A stretch of DNA of 11,552 nt from Candidatus Omnitrophota bacterium (GCA_030695725.1 JAUYPN010000019.1:1-11552); one strand, 5' to 3'; counted from the first letter of the stretch, positions 1-7,264 are shown. Numbers and translations: made by a program. Notes: generated from the sequence alone by a model not told the origin.

Positions 1-6
1 GCAGCT

Positions 7-44
7 GGCTACTCTGGTTTTTCCAGAGGAAAAGCCAGAGTGCC
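7..44. repeat. Long inverted repeat (hairpin) upstream of the tRNA gene
   Basis: Positions 11-24 pair with 28-41 over 14 contiguous base pairs, one of them G-U, around the three-base loop AGA (25-27). GGC at 7-9 can extend the stem with GCC at 42-44 past a bulged T at 10. A smaller alternative hairpin exists: 12-17 with 23-28 around a T-rich loop. No T-tract follows on either strand, so this is not a standard intrinsic terminator. It could be the end of an upstream transcript, a processing signal ahead of the tRNA, or a dispersed palindromic element. The pairing is seen directly; the role is unknown. Confidence 0.6.
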
Positions 45-70
45 TACAACGAATTGCAAATAGTATACAA

Positions 71-147
71 CGGGGCGTAGCGCAGCTGGCTCGCGCGCTT
101 GGTTCGGGACCAAGAGGTCGACGGTTCGAATCCGTCCGCCCCGACCA
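71..147 (+). tRNA. tRNA-Pro (anticodon CGG), CCA end encoded
   Basis: A full cloverleaf can be drawn. The acceptor stem is 71-77 (CGGGGCG) with 137-143 (CGCCCCG), seven perfect pairs. The D stem is 80-83 with 93-96 (GCGC/GCGC). The anticodon stem is 98-102 with 110-114 (CTTGG/CCAAG), with loop TTCGGGA at 103-109, giving anticodon CGG at 105-107 followed by G37. The T stem is 120-124 with 132-136 (GACGG/CCGTC), with loop TTCGAAT. The discriminator base is A144 and CCA is encoded at 145-147. A C1-G72 pair, A73 and G37 are typical of bacterial tRNA-Pro; it reads CCG codons. U55 (position 126) is the kind of site modified by the TruB encoded at 7265-7951. No convincing promoter is visible in the 70 bases before it. 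Confidence 0.97.
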
Positions 148-204
148 TGAACCGTTCGCCCCGCTTCTTGCTTTCGCAAGAAAGCAGCGGGGCTCGGGTT
201 CATG
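146..204 (+). other. Large hairpin overlapping the tRNA CCA end, with a near copy of the tRNA 3' strand
   Basis: Three stacked helices are visible: 146-153 (CATGAACC) with 197-204; 158-164 (GCCCCGC) with 187-193; and 165-171 (TTCTTGC) with 176-182 around a TTTC loop. A 4-nt bulge lies at 183-186 and an internal loop at 154-157/194-196. The outer helix uses the last two bases of the encoded CCA. Positions 152-163 (CCGTTCGCCCCG) match the tRNA 3' strand at 132-143 at 11 of 12 bases. There is no downstream T-tract, so it does not look like an intrinsic terminator. It may be a tRNA 3' trailer structure or a scar of a duplication or integration at the tRNA end. The rest of the gap to 259 shows nothing I can name. 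Confidence 0.6.
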
Positions 205-259
205 GCGCAGCCTGCTATGTGCTTGAACGAAGTGAATAAGGCATAAACCTATCTCAACA

Positions 260-532
260 ATGAACAAGCGTCTGCACGTATATTATTCCGGTTCTGTTCA
301 CGGCGTGGGTTTCAGGTACACCGCGCAACGCTCAGCTTTGTCGCTGAATATAACCGGCTGGGTAAGAAATATGGAGGATGGCCGGGTGGAGATAGTCTGC
401 GAGGCCAAAGCGGCAGCTCTGGATAAGTTTCTGGATAAGATAAAGTATATATTCGGCGGATATATAAGCGATGAAAGTGTAGAACCGGAAAAGGCGACAG
501 GGGAATTCGAAGGATTCGATATAAGATTTTAA
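260..532 (+). CDS. acyP: Acylphosphatase
   Basis: Small cytosolic enzyme that hydrolyses carboxyl-phosphate bonds such as those of acetyl phosphate or carbamoyl phosphate. At 90 residues it has the usual full length for the family. The signature SGSVHGVGFR lies at residues 10-19, with Arg19 as the phosphate-binding arginine, and GWVRNMEDGRVEI starts at residue 33 with Asn37 as the catalytic asparagine. The C-terminus ends in the typical beta strand (FEGFDIRF). The ATG at 260 gives the normal N-terminus, although no clear Shine-Dalgarno sequence precedes it. It ends 25 nt before ligA and is probably co-transcribed with it. Nothing looks damaged. The physiological role of bacterial acylphosphatases is poorly defined, so the assignment is to the enzyme family rather than a pathway. 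Confidence 0.95.
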   Translation: MNKRLHVYYSGSVHGVGFRYTAQRSALSLNITGWVRNMEDGRVEIVCEAKAAALDKFLDKIKYIFGGYISDESVEPEKATGEFEGFDIRF

Positions 533-557
533 TATAAATTGATGTCAGGACTTCCGG

Positions 558-2570
558 ATGCAGAAAGAGAATATCGAAAAAGAGATAGAGGCTTTGAGGC
601 AAAAGATAAGAGAGAATGACGATCTCTACTATGTCCTCAATAAACCCGCCATCTCCGATCAGGAATACGACAGGTTGTACAGGAAACTTAAAGAGTTTGA
701 GGATGCGCATCCCGAGCTGATCACGCCGGATTCTCCCACGCAGCGCGTGGGAGAATCCCCTGCCGAAGGTTTTGCCGTAGTGAAGCATATCGTTCCCATG
801 ATGAGTATGGAGAATACGTACTCGGCCGAAGAGCTGAAGGAGTTTGACGAGCGGGTGCGCAAGAACCTAAAAAAAGAAGAATACGAGTACGTAGTGGAGT
901 TGAAGTTCGACGGCGTCAGTATCTCGCTTTTATATGAGAAAGGGCGCTGGGTAAGAGGCGCGACCAGAGGCGACGGGGCGGAGGGCGATGATGTATCGAA
1001 TAATCTCAAGACTATACGCTCCATACCGCTAAAGTTTAATGAAAACGTAAAGAAAGTTCCTTCGCGAGTTGAGCTGCGCGGCGAAGTTTATATGACCAAA
1101 GACGTCTTCGAATCTATAAATTGCGAGAAAGAGAAGGCAGGCGAAGAACCATTCGCCAATCCAAGGAATGCGGCGGCGGGGTCGCTGAAGCTGCTCGATC
1201 CCAGGATAGTGGCAAAGCGCCGTCTCAATATATTCATATGGGGATTGGGTTATTGCGAAGGAATAGATTTTGGCAGGCACACGGACCTTCTCGAATATCT
1301 TAAAGAGGCGGGGTTCAGGGTCAACCCGCATTTCAAGCTATGCAAAGAGATAAAGGATGTTATTGACTTCTGCAACTCATGGAAGACGAAGAGGGAAAAA
1401 TTAGATTTTGAGATAGACGGCATGGTCGTGAAAGTGAATGATCTCGGACAGAGAGAGAGGCTCGGGAGCACTTCGAAGAGCCCGCGCTGGGCGATAGCGT
1501 ACAAATTTCCCGCCCAAAAGGCGCTTACCGAGGTTAAAGATATAATAGTACAGGTGGGTAGAACCGGAACTATAACGCCCGTAGCGATACTTAAGCCGGT
1601 TCATCTCTCGGGTTCTACTGTATCGAGGGCTACTCTGCATAATTTTGATGAGATAGAGAGGCTGGACGTCAGGATAGGCGATAAAGTCTACGTGGAAAAG
1701 TCCGGAGAGATCATTCCGAAGGTATTGAGCGTAGCCAAAGATAAGAGGACGGGCAAAGAGAAGAGCTTCCCGCTTCCTAAGGTCTGTCCTGCATGCGCCT
1801 CAAGGCTCCACTCGGCTCCTGATGAGGTGGCTTTGCGCTGCGAGAACGCCGGATGCCCTGCGCAGATAAAGGAGAAGATACTGCACTTCGCCTCGAGGGA
1901 CGCGATGGACATAGAGGGCATGGGTATAGCCATCACGGATCAGCTAGTGGATAGGGGGCTGATAAAAGATTACGCGGATATATACTATCTCAAGATGGGC
2001 GACATTGAGAGGCTCGATAGGTACGCTGAAAAAAGCGCGGCGAACTTATTGAACGCCATAGAAAAGAGCAAATCCAGCGATTTGAACCGTCTCATCTACG
2101 CTCTCGGCATAAGGCATGTAGGCGAACATTCCGCATGGGTCATTGCGGAGCACTTCGGTTCCATAAGCAAATTATCGGGCGCCGGCATCGACGAGCTTAC
2201 CCGGATACGCGAGATAGGGCCCGTTATGGCGGAATCGATCAACAATTTTTTCAGCAATAAGGAGAATCTGAATATCCTGAGGAGATTATCCGAAACCAAT
2301 ATAAAGATGTCCCGGTCCGGGATCGGTGCGAAAAAAGGCGGCGTCCTTGAGGGTAAGACCGTGGTGGTAACGGGAACCCTGAAGAATTACAGCCGCAGCC
2401 GCGCCGAAGAGCTTGTAAGGTCGCTCGGAGGGAATCCGTCGTCCAGCGTCAGTAAGAATACGTATTTTGTCTTAGCCGGGGAGGAGCCCGGGTCCAAGAT
2501 AGACAAGGCGAAAGCCCTGGGCGTTAAAATAATAGACGAAGAAGAGTTTAAGAAGATAATAAAGCTATAA
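558..2570 (+). CDS. ligA: NAD-dependent DNA ligase LigA
   Basis: Seals nicks in duplex DNA during replication and repair, using NAD+ to form an enzyme-AMP intermediate. The 670-residue length is normal. Domain order is complete: an N-terminal Ia region (about 1-65) with the conserved DDLYY and SDQEYD segments; the adenylation domain with KFDG at 116-119 (Lys116 is the AMP acceptor) and the RGDG segment near 137-140; an OB fold around 320-400; a four-cysteine zinc finger (Cys410, Cys413, Cys428, Cys433); helix-hairpin-helix repeats (about 440-580); and a BRCT domain (about 594-670). The ATG at 558 follows CAGGA (546-550) at a good distance. Lys116 is followed by Phe where many ligases have Leu, Val or Ile, a mild variation. 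The next gene starts 25 nt downstream. Confidence 0.98.
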   Translation: MQKENIEKEIEALRQKIRENDDLYYVLNKPAISDQEYDRLYRKLKEFEDAHPELITPDSPTQRVGESPAEGFAVVKHIVPMMSMENTYSAEELKEFDERVRKNLKKEEYEYVVELKFDGVSISLLYEKGRWVRGATRGDGAEGDDVSNNLKTIRSIPLKFNENVKKVPSRVELRGEVYMTKDVFESINCEKEKAGEEPFANPRNAAAGSLKLLDPRIVAKRRLNIFIWGLGYCEGIDFGRHTDLLEYLKEAGFRVNPHFKLCKEIKDVIDFCNSWKTKREKLDFEIDGMVVKVNDLGQRERLGSTSKSPRWAIAYKFPAQKALTEVKDIIVQVGRTGTITPVAILKPVHLSGSTVSRATLHNFDEIERLDVRIGDKVYVEKSGEIIPKVLSVAKDKRTGKEKSFPLPKVCPACASRLHSAPDEVALRCENAGCPAQIKEKILHFASRDAMDIEGMGIAITDQLVDRGLIKDYADIYYLKMGDIERLDRYAEKSAANLLNAIEKSKSSDLNRLIYALGIRHVGEHSAWVIAEHFGSISKLSGAGIDELTRIREIGPVMAESINNFFSNKENLNILRRLSETNIKMSRSGIGAKKGGVLEGKTVVVTGTLKNYSRSRAEELVRSLGGNPSSSVSKNTYFVLAGEEPGSKIDKAKALGVKIIDEEEFKKIIKL

Positions 2571-2595
2571 GCTTTAAGCTATATGAGGTGATGAA

Positions 2596-3129
2596 GTGAG
2601 AAAAGCGTTTTCTATTCTGCTTATATTTGCCATACTCGTAAGCCTCGCGGGCTGCAGTGAAGAGTGGAGGAGGAAGTTCATCAGGAAGAAGAAGGATGCT
2701 TCGAAGAAGCCCCGCATATATCAGCTGAAGAAATACACCAAAGAACCTACGGAGTCCCTGTATACGAAACATTACAACTACACTATATCGTGGCTTTCGG
2801 AGCTCGCTGACGATCTCGGGCAAAACAGCAAGAAGGACGCGCGGTGCATAGAGGAGGCGCTCGGCCAGATGAGGGACTTGCAGATATTTCTCGTTCCGGA
2901 AAAGGCCAAGGAACTTGATAAGCACATCAACAGGCTCAAGGAGATCCAGGATCTTATCTTAAGGCGCGATCTGGGCCACGCGAATATGGACTATGCCAGG
3001 AGGACCGTAGAAAGGGAGGAGAGATTCTTAAGGAGCGAGTTCTACTATAACAAGATAAAGAAGTATGTGAAGAAGTCGTTCGACGAGGAAGAGACCGAGA
3101 TAGAGGAGGCCGCGGTAAAGGGTGAATGA
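2596..3129 (+). CDS. Unrecognised charged, helical lipoprotein
   Basis: I do not recognise this 177-residue protein. It starts with a short positive segment and a hydrophobic stretch (residues 5-16), followed by a lipobox LAGC with Cys20 as the predicted lipidation site. The next residue is Ser, which in the Escherichia coli rule favours outer-membrane sorting. The mature part has a very basic patch (about 25-48), then an aromatic segment (TKHYNYTISW, 57-66) and a long Lys/Glu/Arg-rich region that should be mostly alpha-helical or coiled-coil, ending in an acidic tail. The start is GTG at 2596, with GAGG at 2585-2588 at proper spacing; the ATG at 2591 runs straight into a stop codon. Its last 8 bases overlap the next gene, suggesting coupled translation. 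Its presence implies an envelope role, but no function can be assigned. Confidence 0.85.
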   Translation: MRKAFSILLIFAILVSLAGCSEEWRRKFIRKKKDASKKPRIYQLKKYTKEPTESLYTKHYNYTISWLSELADDLGQNSKKDARCIEEALGQMRDLQIFLVPEKAKELDKHINRLKEIQDLILRRDLGHANMDYARRTVEREERFLRSEFYYNKIKKYVKKSFDEEETEIEEAAVKGE

Positions 3130-3739
3130 TTTTACAGTAGACAGGTTTGAAGTCGGGCCGATGGCCGCGAATTGCTATTGCATAACTCACATCCCGACAA
3201 AAGACGCCTGCCTCATAGATCCGGGCGGCGAACCGGAGAGGATAAGAGATTTTTTAAAGAAGAACGGCTTGAACCTTAAGTTCATAATAAATACCCATGG
3301 CCACGGCGACCATATACTTGGTAACGGATATTTCGGCGTACCGGTATATATTCACAGGTTGGAAAAAGATTTTCTGACGAATCCCGATCTGAACTTGTCC
3401 GGCATCTTCGGGTTGTCTCTTAAGACCCCGAAGGCGTCGAAACTGCTCGAAGACGGCGAAAAGGTATATCTGAACGACCTGGAGCTTGAGATATTGCATA
3501 CGCCGGGCCATACGCCCGGAGGCATATCGGTAAAGTTGGACGGCGTCATATTTACGGGCGATACTCTCTTTGCCGGGAGCGTGGGGCGGACTGATCTCCC
3601 ATACGGGGACGAAAAGGCTCTGTTCGGATCGATAAGAAAAAAAATATTTACGCTCGATGACGATACGGTGGTCTATCCCGGCCACGGTAGGGAATCTACG
3701 GTAGGGGCGGAAAAGGAAACCAATCCATTCTTCAGATGA
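3122..3739 (+). CDS. Metallo-beta-lactamase-fold hydrolase, glyoxalase II-like (YcbL type)
   Basis: A 205-residue soluble hydrolase of the glyoxalase II branch, which typically cleaves thioesters such as S-lactoylglutathione with a dinuclear metal centre. The metal ligands are all present: THGHGDH (His59, His61, Asp63, His64), His130 in HTPGHTPGG, Asp147 in FTGDTLF and His188 in YPGHGRES. The GRTDLPYGD segment (155-163) and the single-domain length resemble the YcbL subgroup rather than full glyoxalase II, which carries an extra C-terminal domain. The start is GTG at 3122, overlapping the previous gene by 8 nt, with GAGGAGG at 3103-3109 a little far upstream; coupling is likely. Its stop overlaps the next start in an ATGA. 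The substrate cannot be read from the sequence. Confidence 0.92.
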   Translation: MNDFTVDRFEVGPMAANCYCITHIPTKDACLIDPGGEPERIRDFLKKNGLNLKFIINTHGHGDHILGNGYFGVPVYIHRLEKDFLTNPDLNLSGIFGLSLKTPKASKLLEDGEKVYLNDLELEILHTPGHTPGGISVKLDGVIFTGDTLFAGSVGRTDLPYGDEKALFGSIRKKIFTLDDDTVVYPGHGRESTVGAEKETNPFFR

Positions 3740-4623
3740 AAGCATTGTTAGACGAGTTTTTAAATTATCTATCCGTTGAAAGAGGTTTAAGCAAGAACAC
3801 AATATCCTCTTACGGATCGGATCTCGTTTCTTTTATCAATCACCTGGAAAGCAAGGGTATCACCGGTATAGAGAAGATAAAAAGGGACGATATAACGCGG
3901 TATCTCCTGTGCTTAAAGGATAAGGGGCTCTCCGGAAATTCCATATCCCGGGCGCTCGTGGCGATAAAGATGTTCTACAAGTTTCTGGCGCAGGAACGTT
4001 TTATAAAGAATGACGTCGCGGGGATATTGGAGTCTCCCAAACTGATACGCCCGCTGCCCAATGTCCTTGATGTGACCGAGGTTACGAGGCTCCTGCAGGC
4101 GCCGGATACGAGAAGCTGGATGGGGATACGCGATAAGGCGGCGCTGGAACTGATGTATGCCACGGGTATGCGCGTCTCGGAGATGGTGGAGCTGGGGACC
4201 GCCACGCTGAATCTCGACGTCGGATTCATAAAGTGCAGGGGCAAGGGCGACAAAGAGAGGATGGTCCCGATAGGCTCCGAGGCGCGGAGCGCCGTCTCCC
4301 GTTATATTGAGAAGGTGAGGCCCTCGCTCCTGAAGAGCAAAAGCGACAATCACCTCTTTCTTACCAGGCTCGGGAAGAAGGTCTCGAGGCAATCTTTCTG
4401 GAAAATGATGAAGAAGTACGCTAAAATAGCAAAGATCAAAAAGGATATAATGCCCCACACTTTGAGGCATTCGTTCGCGACGCATCTGTTGGAGCGCGGG
4501 GCGGACCTGAGGGTCGTGCAGGAGATGCTCGGCCATTCGGATATCGCGACGACTCAGATCTATACGCACATTGATAAGGGAAGATTAAAATCGATCCACA
4601 AACAGTTCCACCCGCGACCCTAA
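3736..4623 (+). CDS. xerD: Tyrosine recombinase XerC/XerD family (XerD-like)
   Basis: Site-specific tyrosine recombinase that resolves chromosome dimers at dif sites. The 295-residue length and architecture match Xer proteins: an N-terminal SAM-like core-binding domain (about 1-90) and a C-terminal catalytic domain (about 108-290). All six catalytic residues are seen: Arg146 (ATGMRVSE), Lys170 (RGKGDKER), His241 and Arg244 (HTLRHSFATH), His267 (LGHSD) and nucleophile Tyr276 (QIYTH). Each lies two or three residues before its E. coli XerD equivalent, so I prefer the XerD label, but XerC or a single-recombinase system is possible. It starts in the ATGA overlap with the hydrolase gene and ends 12 nt before the nucleotidyltransferase. 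Housekeeping context and full length argue against a mobile-element integrase. Confidence 0.92.
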   Translation: MKALLDEFLNYLSVERGLSKNTISSYGSDLVSFINHLESKGITGIEKIKRDDITRYLLCLKDKGLSGNSISRALVAIKMFYKFLAQERFIKNDVAGILESPKLIRPLPNVLDVTEVTRLLQAPDTRSWMGIRDKAALELMYATGMRVSEMVELGTATLNLDVGFIKCRGKGDKERMVPIGSEARSAVSRYIEKVRPSLLKSKSDNHLFLTRLGKKVSRQSFWKMMKKYAKIAKIKKDIMPHTLRHSFATHLLERGADLRVVQEMLGHSDIATTQIYTHIDKGRLKSIHKQFHPRP

Positions 4624-4635
4624 AGGAATGACGAT

Positions 4636-5928
4636 ATGAAGAATCTGCAGGATAAGATGAGCGTGTGTTTTTCGCAGAGCACGATGATGCTTTTGAAGAA
4701 GGTAGGCGACGTAGCCAAACATATGGGCTGCAAGGCCTATCTCATCGGCGGGACGGTGAGAGACCTCTTCCTGCACAAAGAGAACCTCGATATAGACATC
4801 GTCATAGAGGGCGACGCGATACTTTTCGGCGAGAGAGTGGCGCATGAGCTCCACGGCATAATAGTTTCGCATAAAAGATTCGGCACATGCACTGTCACGA
4901 CGCCGGAATACGTTAAGATAGACTTCGCGACGGCGCGCCGGGAGACATACGCGAAGCCGGCGGCGCTGCCGGAAGTTGAATTCAGCTCGTTTAAGGACGA
5001 TCTCGTACGGCGCGATTTCACAGTAAACGCGATGGCGATAAGCCTCAATGAAGGAGACTTTGGCGCCTTAATAGACTTTTTTGACGGCGTAGGCGACATA
5101 GAGAAGAAACACATAAAGGCGCTTCACGACAAGAGTTTTGTGGACGATCCCACAAGGATACTGCGCGGCATACGACTGGAAAGAAGGCTCGGATTTATCA
5201 TAGAGCCCCATACGGCAAACCTCATGCGCAGGTCCATCGAGAAAGAGATATATAAGAGAGTGGAGAAGCCGCGCCTGCGCGACGAGATAATACTGGCGCT
5301 GAAAGAGAAAGGGCCTTTTCGTATAATAGAGAGGATGAACGAATTCCGGGCGCTTAAGATAGTGCATCCGTACCTGAAGCTTCATAAGGAGGTGGACGGA
5401 ATATTCACGGCCATAGACGAGGCGTGCGGCTGGTATAACGACAACAGCCCGAGAAAGAGATCCATCGAGAAATGGCTGATATACCTCATGGCCCTCTTTG
5501 GCGATGTCAGCTACGACGGCGCGCTCTACTTCTGCAATAAATTTGAATTGAAGCGCGGCGAGAGGCTGAGAATGCTCTCTTACAAGAAGCAGGGCACCAA
5601 GGTTTTGAAGACGCTGAACGCCAAAAGAAAGATACTACCGAGCAAGATCTACCGCCTGTTGGAACCGTTATCGCATGAGGCTACGCTCCTCCTGATGGCG
5701 GTGTCGCGATCGGACATAGGTAAGGGACGGATAATGGAGTTCTTCCACAAATATAACGGGATGCGCGCATCGGTAAGAGGCGACGATATAAAAGCTCTCG
5801 GAGTCAAAGCGGGCCCGCATTTTGCTAAGATAATGGAAAAGATACTTTACAAAAAGCTCGACGGTATACTTAATACCAGGGAAGAAGAGCTGGAATACGC
5901 TAAAAAGCTAGCAAAGAGGAGACTGTGA
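4636..5928 (+). CDS. cca: Class II CCA tRNA nucleotidyltransferase / poly(A) polymerase family
   Basis: Adds nucleotides to RNA 3' ends without a template. The 430 residues hold the class II head and neck: IGGTVRDL (37-44), the metal-binding pair Asp52 and Asp54 (LDIDIVIEGD), IDFATARRETY (95-105), RRDFTVNAMA (125-134) and DPTRILRGIR (171-180). The neck has RLRDE at 213-217, where template-like nucleotide-selecting residues lie in this family. I see no HD phosphohydrolase motif. Whether it adds CCA, only A (as in bacteria with split CC- and A-adding enzymes) or poly(A) cannot be decided by eye; the RLRDE segment reminds me of A-adding enzymes. The tRNA at 71-147 already encodes CCA, so a repair role is possible. 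AAGGA at 4623-4627 precedes the ATG by 8 nt. The gene overlaps rbfA by 4 nt. Confidence 0.88.
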   Translation: MKNLQDKMSVCFSQSTMMLLKKVGDVAKHMGCKAYLIGGTVRDLFLHKENLDIDIVIEGDAILFGERVAHELHGIIVSHKRFGTCTVTTPEYVKIDFATARRETYAKPAALPEVEFSSFKDDLVRRDFTVNAMAISLNEGDFGALIDFFDGVGDIEKKHIKALHDKSFVDDPTRILRGIRLERRLGFIIEPHTANLMRRSIEKEIYKRVEKPRLRDEIILALKEKGPFRIIERMNEFRALKIVHPYLKLHKEVDGIFTAIDEACGWYNDNSPRKRSIEKWLIYLMALFGDVSYDGALYFCNKFELKRGERLRMLSYKKQGTKVLKTLNAKRKILPSKIYRLLEPLSHEATLLLMAVSRSDIGKGRIMEFFHKYNGMRASVRGDDIKALGVKAGPHFAKIMEKILYKKLDGILNTREEELEYAKKLAKRRL

Positions 5929-6296
5929 GACTTAGGCCGGAGAGGGTACAGGAAGCGCTAAGACAGGAGATCAGCAGGATCGCCTTGGAAGAGATAAAGG
6001 ATCCGAGGATCGGGTTCCTTACGATAACCAAAGTGGAGCTTACCAAAGATCTGCGCTACGCCAAGGTCTTCTTCAGCGTTCTCGGGGGAGCGAAGGAGAA
6101 GGCGCTGGCGTTAAAGGGTCTGAATAGCGCCAAAGGATACATCAAGGGCATGGTGGCCGACAGGATAAAGCTGAGGCTTGTGCCCGATATCTCGTTCAGG
6201 ATCGACGAGTCGATCGAGCATACCAAGGAGATATACGATCTATTTGAAAAGATAAAAAATAAAGAGAAGGGTGAGATCGATGCAGGAAGTAATTGA
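5925..6296 (+). CDS. rbfA: 30S ribosome-binding factor RbfA
   Basis: Assembly factor that binds the immature 30S subunit and assists 16S rRNA 5'-end processing and late maturation. The 123-residue protein is the normal size and shows the family hallmarks: an N-terminal helix (RPERVQEALRQEISRIALEE), DPRIGFLTITKVELTKDLRY beginning at residue 26, the strand AKVFFSVLG, and LRLVPDISFRIDESIEH (83-99) of the KH-like fold. The start is GTG at 5925, overlapping the TGA of the preceding gene (GTGA), with AGAGGAGA just upstream at about 5914-5921. Its 3' end overlaps nrnA by 17 nt. In many bacteria rbfA follows infB; here it follows a nucleotidyltransferase gene. Confidence 0.96.
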   Translation: MRLRPERVQEALRQEISRIALEEIKDPRIGFLTITKVELTKDLRYAKVFFSVLGGAKEKALALKGLNSAKGYIKGMVADRIKLRLVPDISFRIDESIEHTKEIYDLFEKIKNKEKGEIDAGSN

Positions 6297-7260
6297 GGCG
6301 ATAAAGAAGGGCAGCCGTTTCCTTATAACGGCCCATGTGAATCTCGAGGGCGACGCGCTGGGCAGCCAGTTGGCAATGAAGGAACTATTGATGGGCATGG
6401 GTAAGGAAGCCTTTATATTGGACAGTGACCCGGTACCTGAGCATTACAGGTTCCTGCCCAAGGCGGCCGAAGTGTCCGATAAACTTGACAGGACCGGCGC
6501 CTTCGACGCCGCTATAGTTCTCGATTGCCCGACGCTCAACAGGACCGGGAGGGTCAAGGATATAATAAAAGCGAGAACCGCGCCCGTCATAAATATCGAT
6601 CATCATGTTTCCAATGAGAAATTCGGCGACGTGAATTGGGTGGAGCCCAACGCAAGCTCCGCCGGCGAGATGGTATTCAGGCTCTTTAAAGAGATGGGCG
6701 TCAAGATGACGAAAGAGGTCGCTCTTTCGCTTTACATAGCGATACTTACCGATACGGGCTCTTTTAATTATGACAATACTTCCAGCGTTACGCACGAGAT
6801 AGCCGGAGAGCTCCTGGGATACGGGCTCGACCCGGCGCTCGTTTCAGAGAGTGTTTATGAGCGCAGGTCCGTGGAAGATATAAATCTGCTCGGCCTCGTC
6901 CTGGCCACCATACGCGTCAACGAGAAGGGCACGATAGCGCACCTGGAAGTGACGAAAGATATGCTCGATAAGACCGGCGCGGATCTTGCCAAGTCCGAAG
7001 GCCTCATAAACTTCGCCAGGTCCATCAACGGCGTCAAGGTTGCCGTTTTATTCAAGGAAGACGAGAAAGAAAAGAATAAGATAAATATAAGTTTCAGGTC
7101 AAAGGGTAACGGAGATACTATAGACGTCAACAGGATAGCGTCTCTCTTCGGCGGCGGCGGGCATACCAGGGCGTCGGGATGTATTGTGACCGGCAGCCTT
7201 AAAGAAGTTAAGAAGAAGGTGCTGAGTAAGATCGAAGAGGTGTTGAATAATAAAGTTTGA
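6280..7260 (+). CDS. nrnA: DHH/DHHA1 phosphoesterase, NrnA-like oligoribonuclease / pAp phosphatase
   Basis: Hydrolyses short RNA oligonucleotides (nanoRNA) and often 3'-phosphoadenosine 5'-phosphate in the cytosol. I chose the ATG at 6280 because AGAAGG (6265-6270) sits 9 nt upstream; an in-frame GTG at 6271 would touch that site and add only three residues. With the ATG start there are 326 residues. Motifs: HVNLEGDALGS (19-29), Asp82 in VLDCPT, DHH at 107-109, Asp158 in LTDTGSF, and the DHHA1 substrate-binding GGGGHTRASG (291-300). The first motif has Glu23 where the usual pattern in this family is Asp (PDGDA), a conservative change at a metal-ligand position. The start lies inside rbfA (17-nt overlap) and truB begins 4 nt after the stop, consistent with one operon. 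Confidence 0.94.
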   Translation: MQEVIEAIKKGSRFLITAHVNLEGDALGSQLAMKELLMGMGKEAFILDSDPVPEHYRFLPKAAEVSDKLDRTGAFDAAIVLDCPTLNRTGRVKDIIKARTAPVINIDHHVSNEKFGDVNWVEPNASSAGEMVFRLFKEMGVKMTKEVALSLYIAILTDTGSFNYDNTSSVTHEIAGELLGYGLDPALVSESVYERRSVEDINLLGLVLATIRVNEKGTIAHLEVTKDMLDKTGADLAKSEGLINFARSINGVKVAVLFKEDEKEKNKINISFRSKGNGDTIDVNRIASLFGGGGHTRASGCIVTGSLKEVKKKVLSKIEEVLNNKV

Positions 7261-7264
7261 ACCG

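Noticed and set aside
9..203. A 64-codon minus-strand reading frame with the string GGRIRTVDLLVPNQ
   Set aside because: It is the antisense translation of the tRNA-Pro gene and its flanks, a well-known source of false protein annotations.
223..247. TTGAAC followed by CATAAA as a promoter for the acylphosphatase gene
   Set aside because: The spacing is only 13 nt, too short for a sigma70 promoter.
2561..2583. Repeats of AAGCTATA and a 6-bp AAAGCT/AGCTTT hairpin at the ligA end
   Set aside because: Short, low-complexity and partly inside the ligA stop region; no T-tract, so not a terminator and probably chance.
3913..4569. A 218-codon minus-strand open frame
   Set aside because: It is the antisense of the xer gene, whose six catalytic residues are all intact on the + strand.
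3736..4623. The tyrosine recombinase as a phage or island integrase acting on the tRNA-Pro end
   Set aside because: It is a standard-length Xer protein embedded by overlaps in a housekeeping operon 3.6 kb from the tRNA; no excisionase, phage genes or second attachment site are visible.
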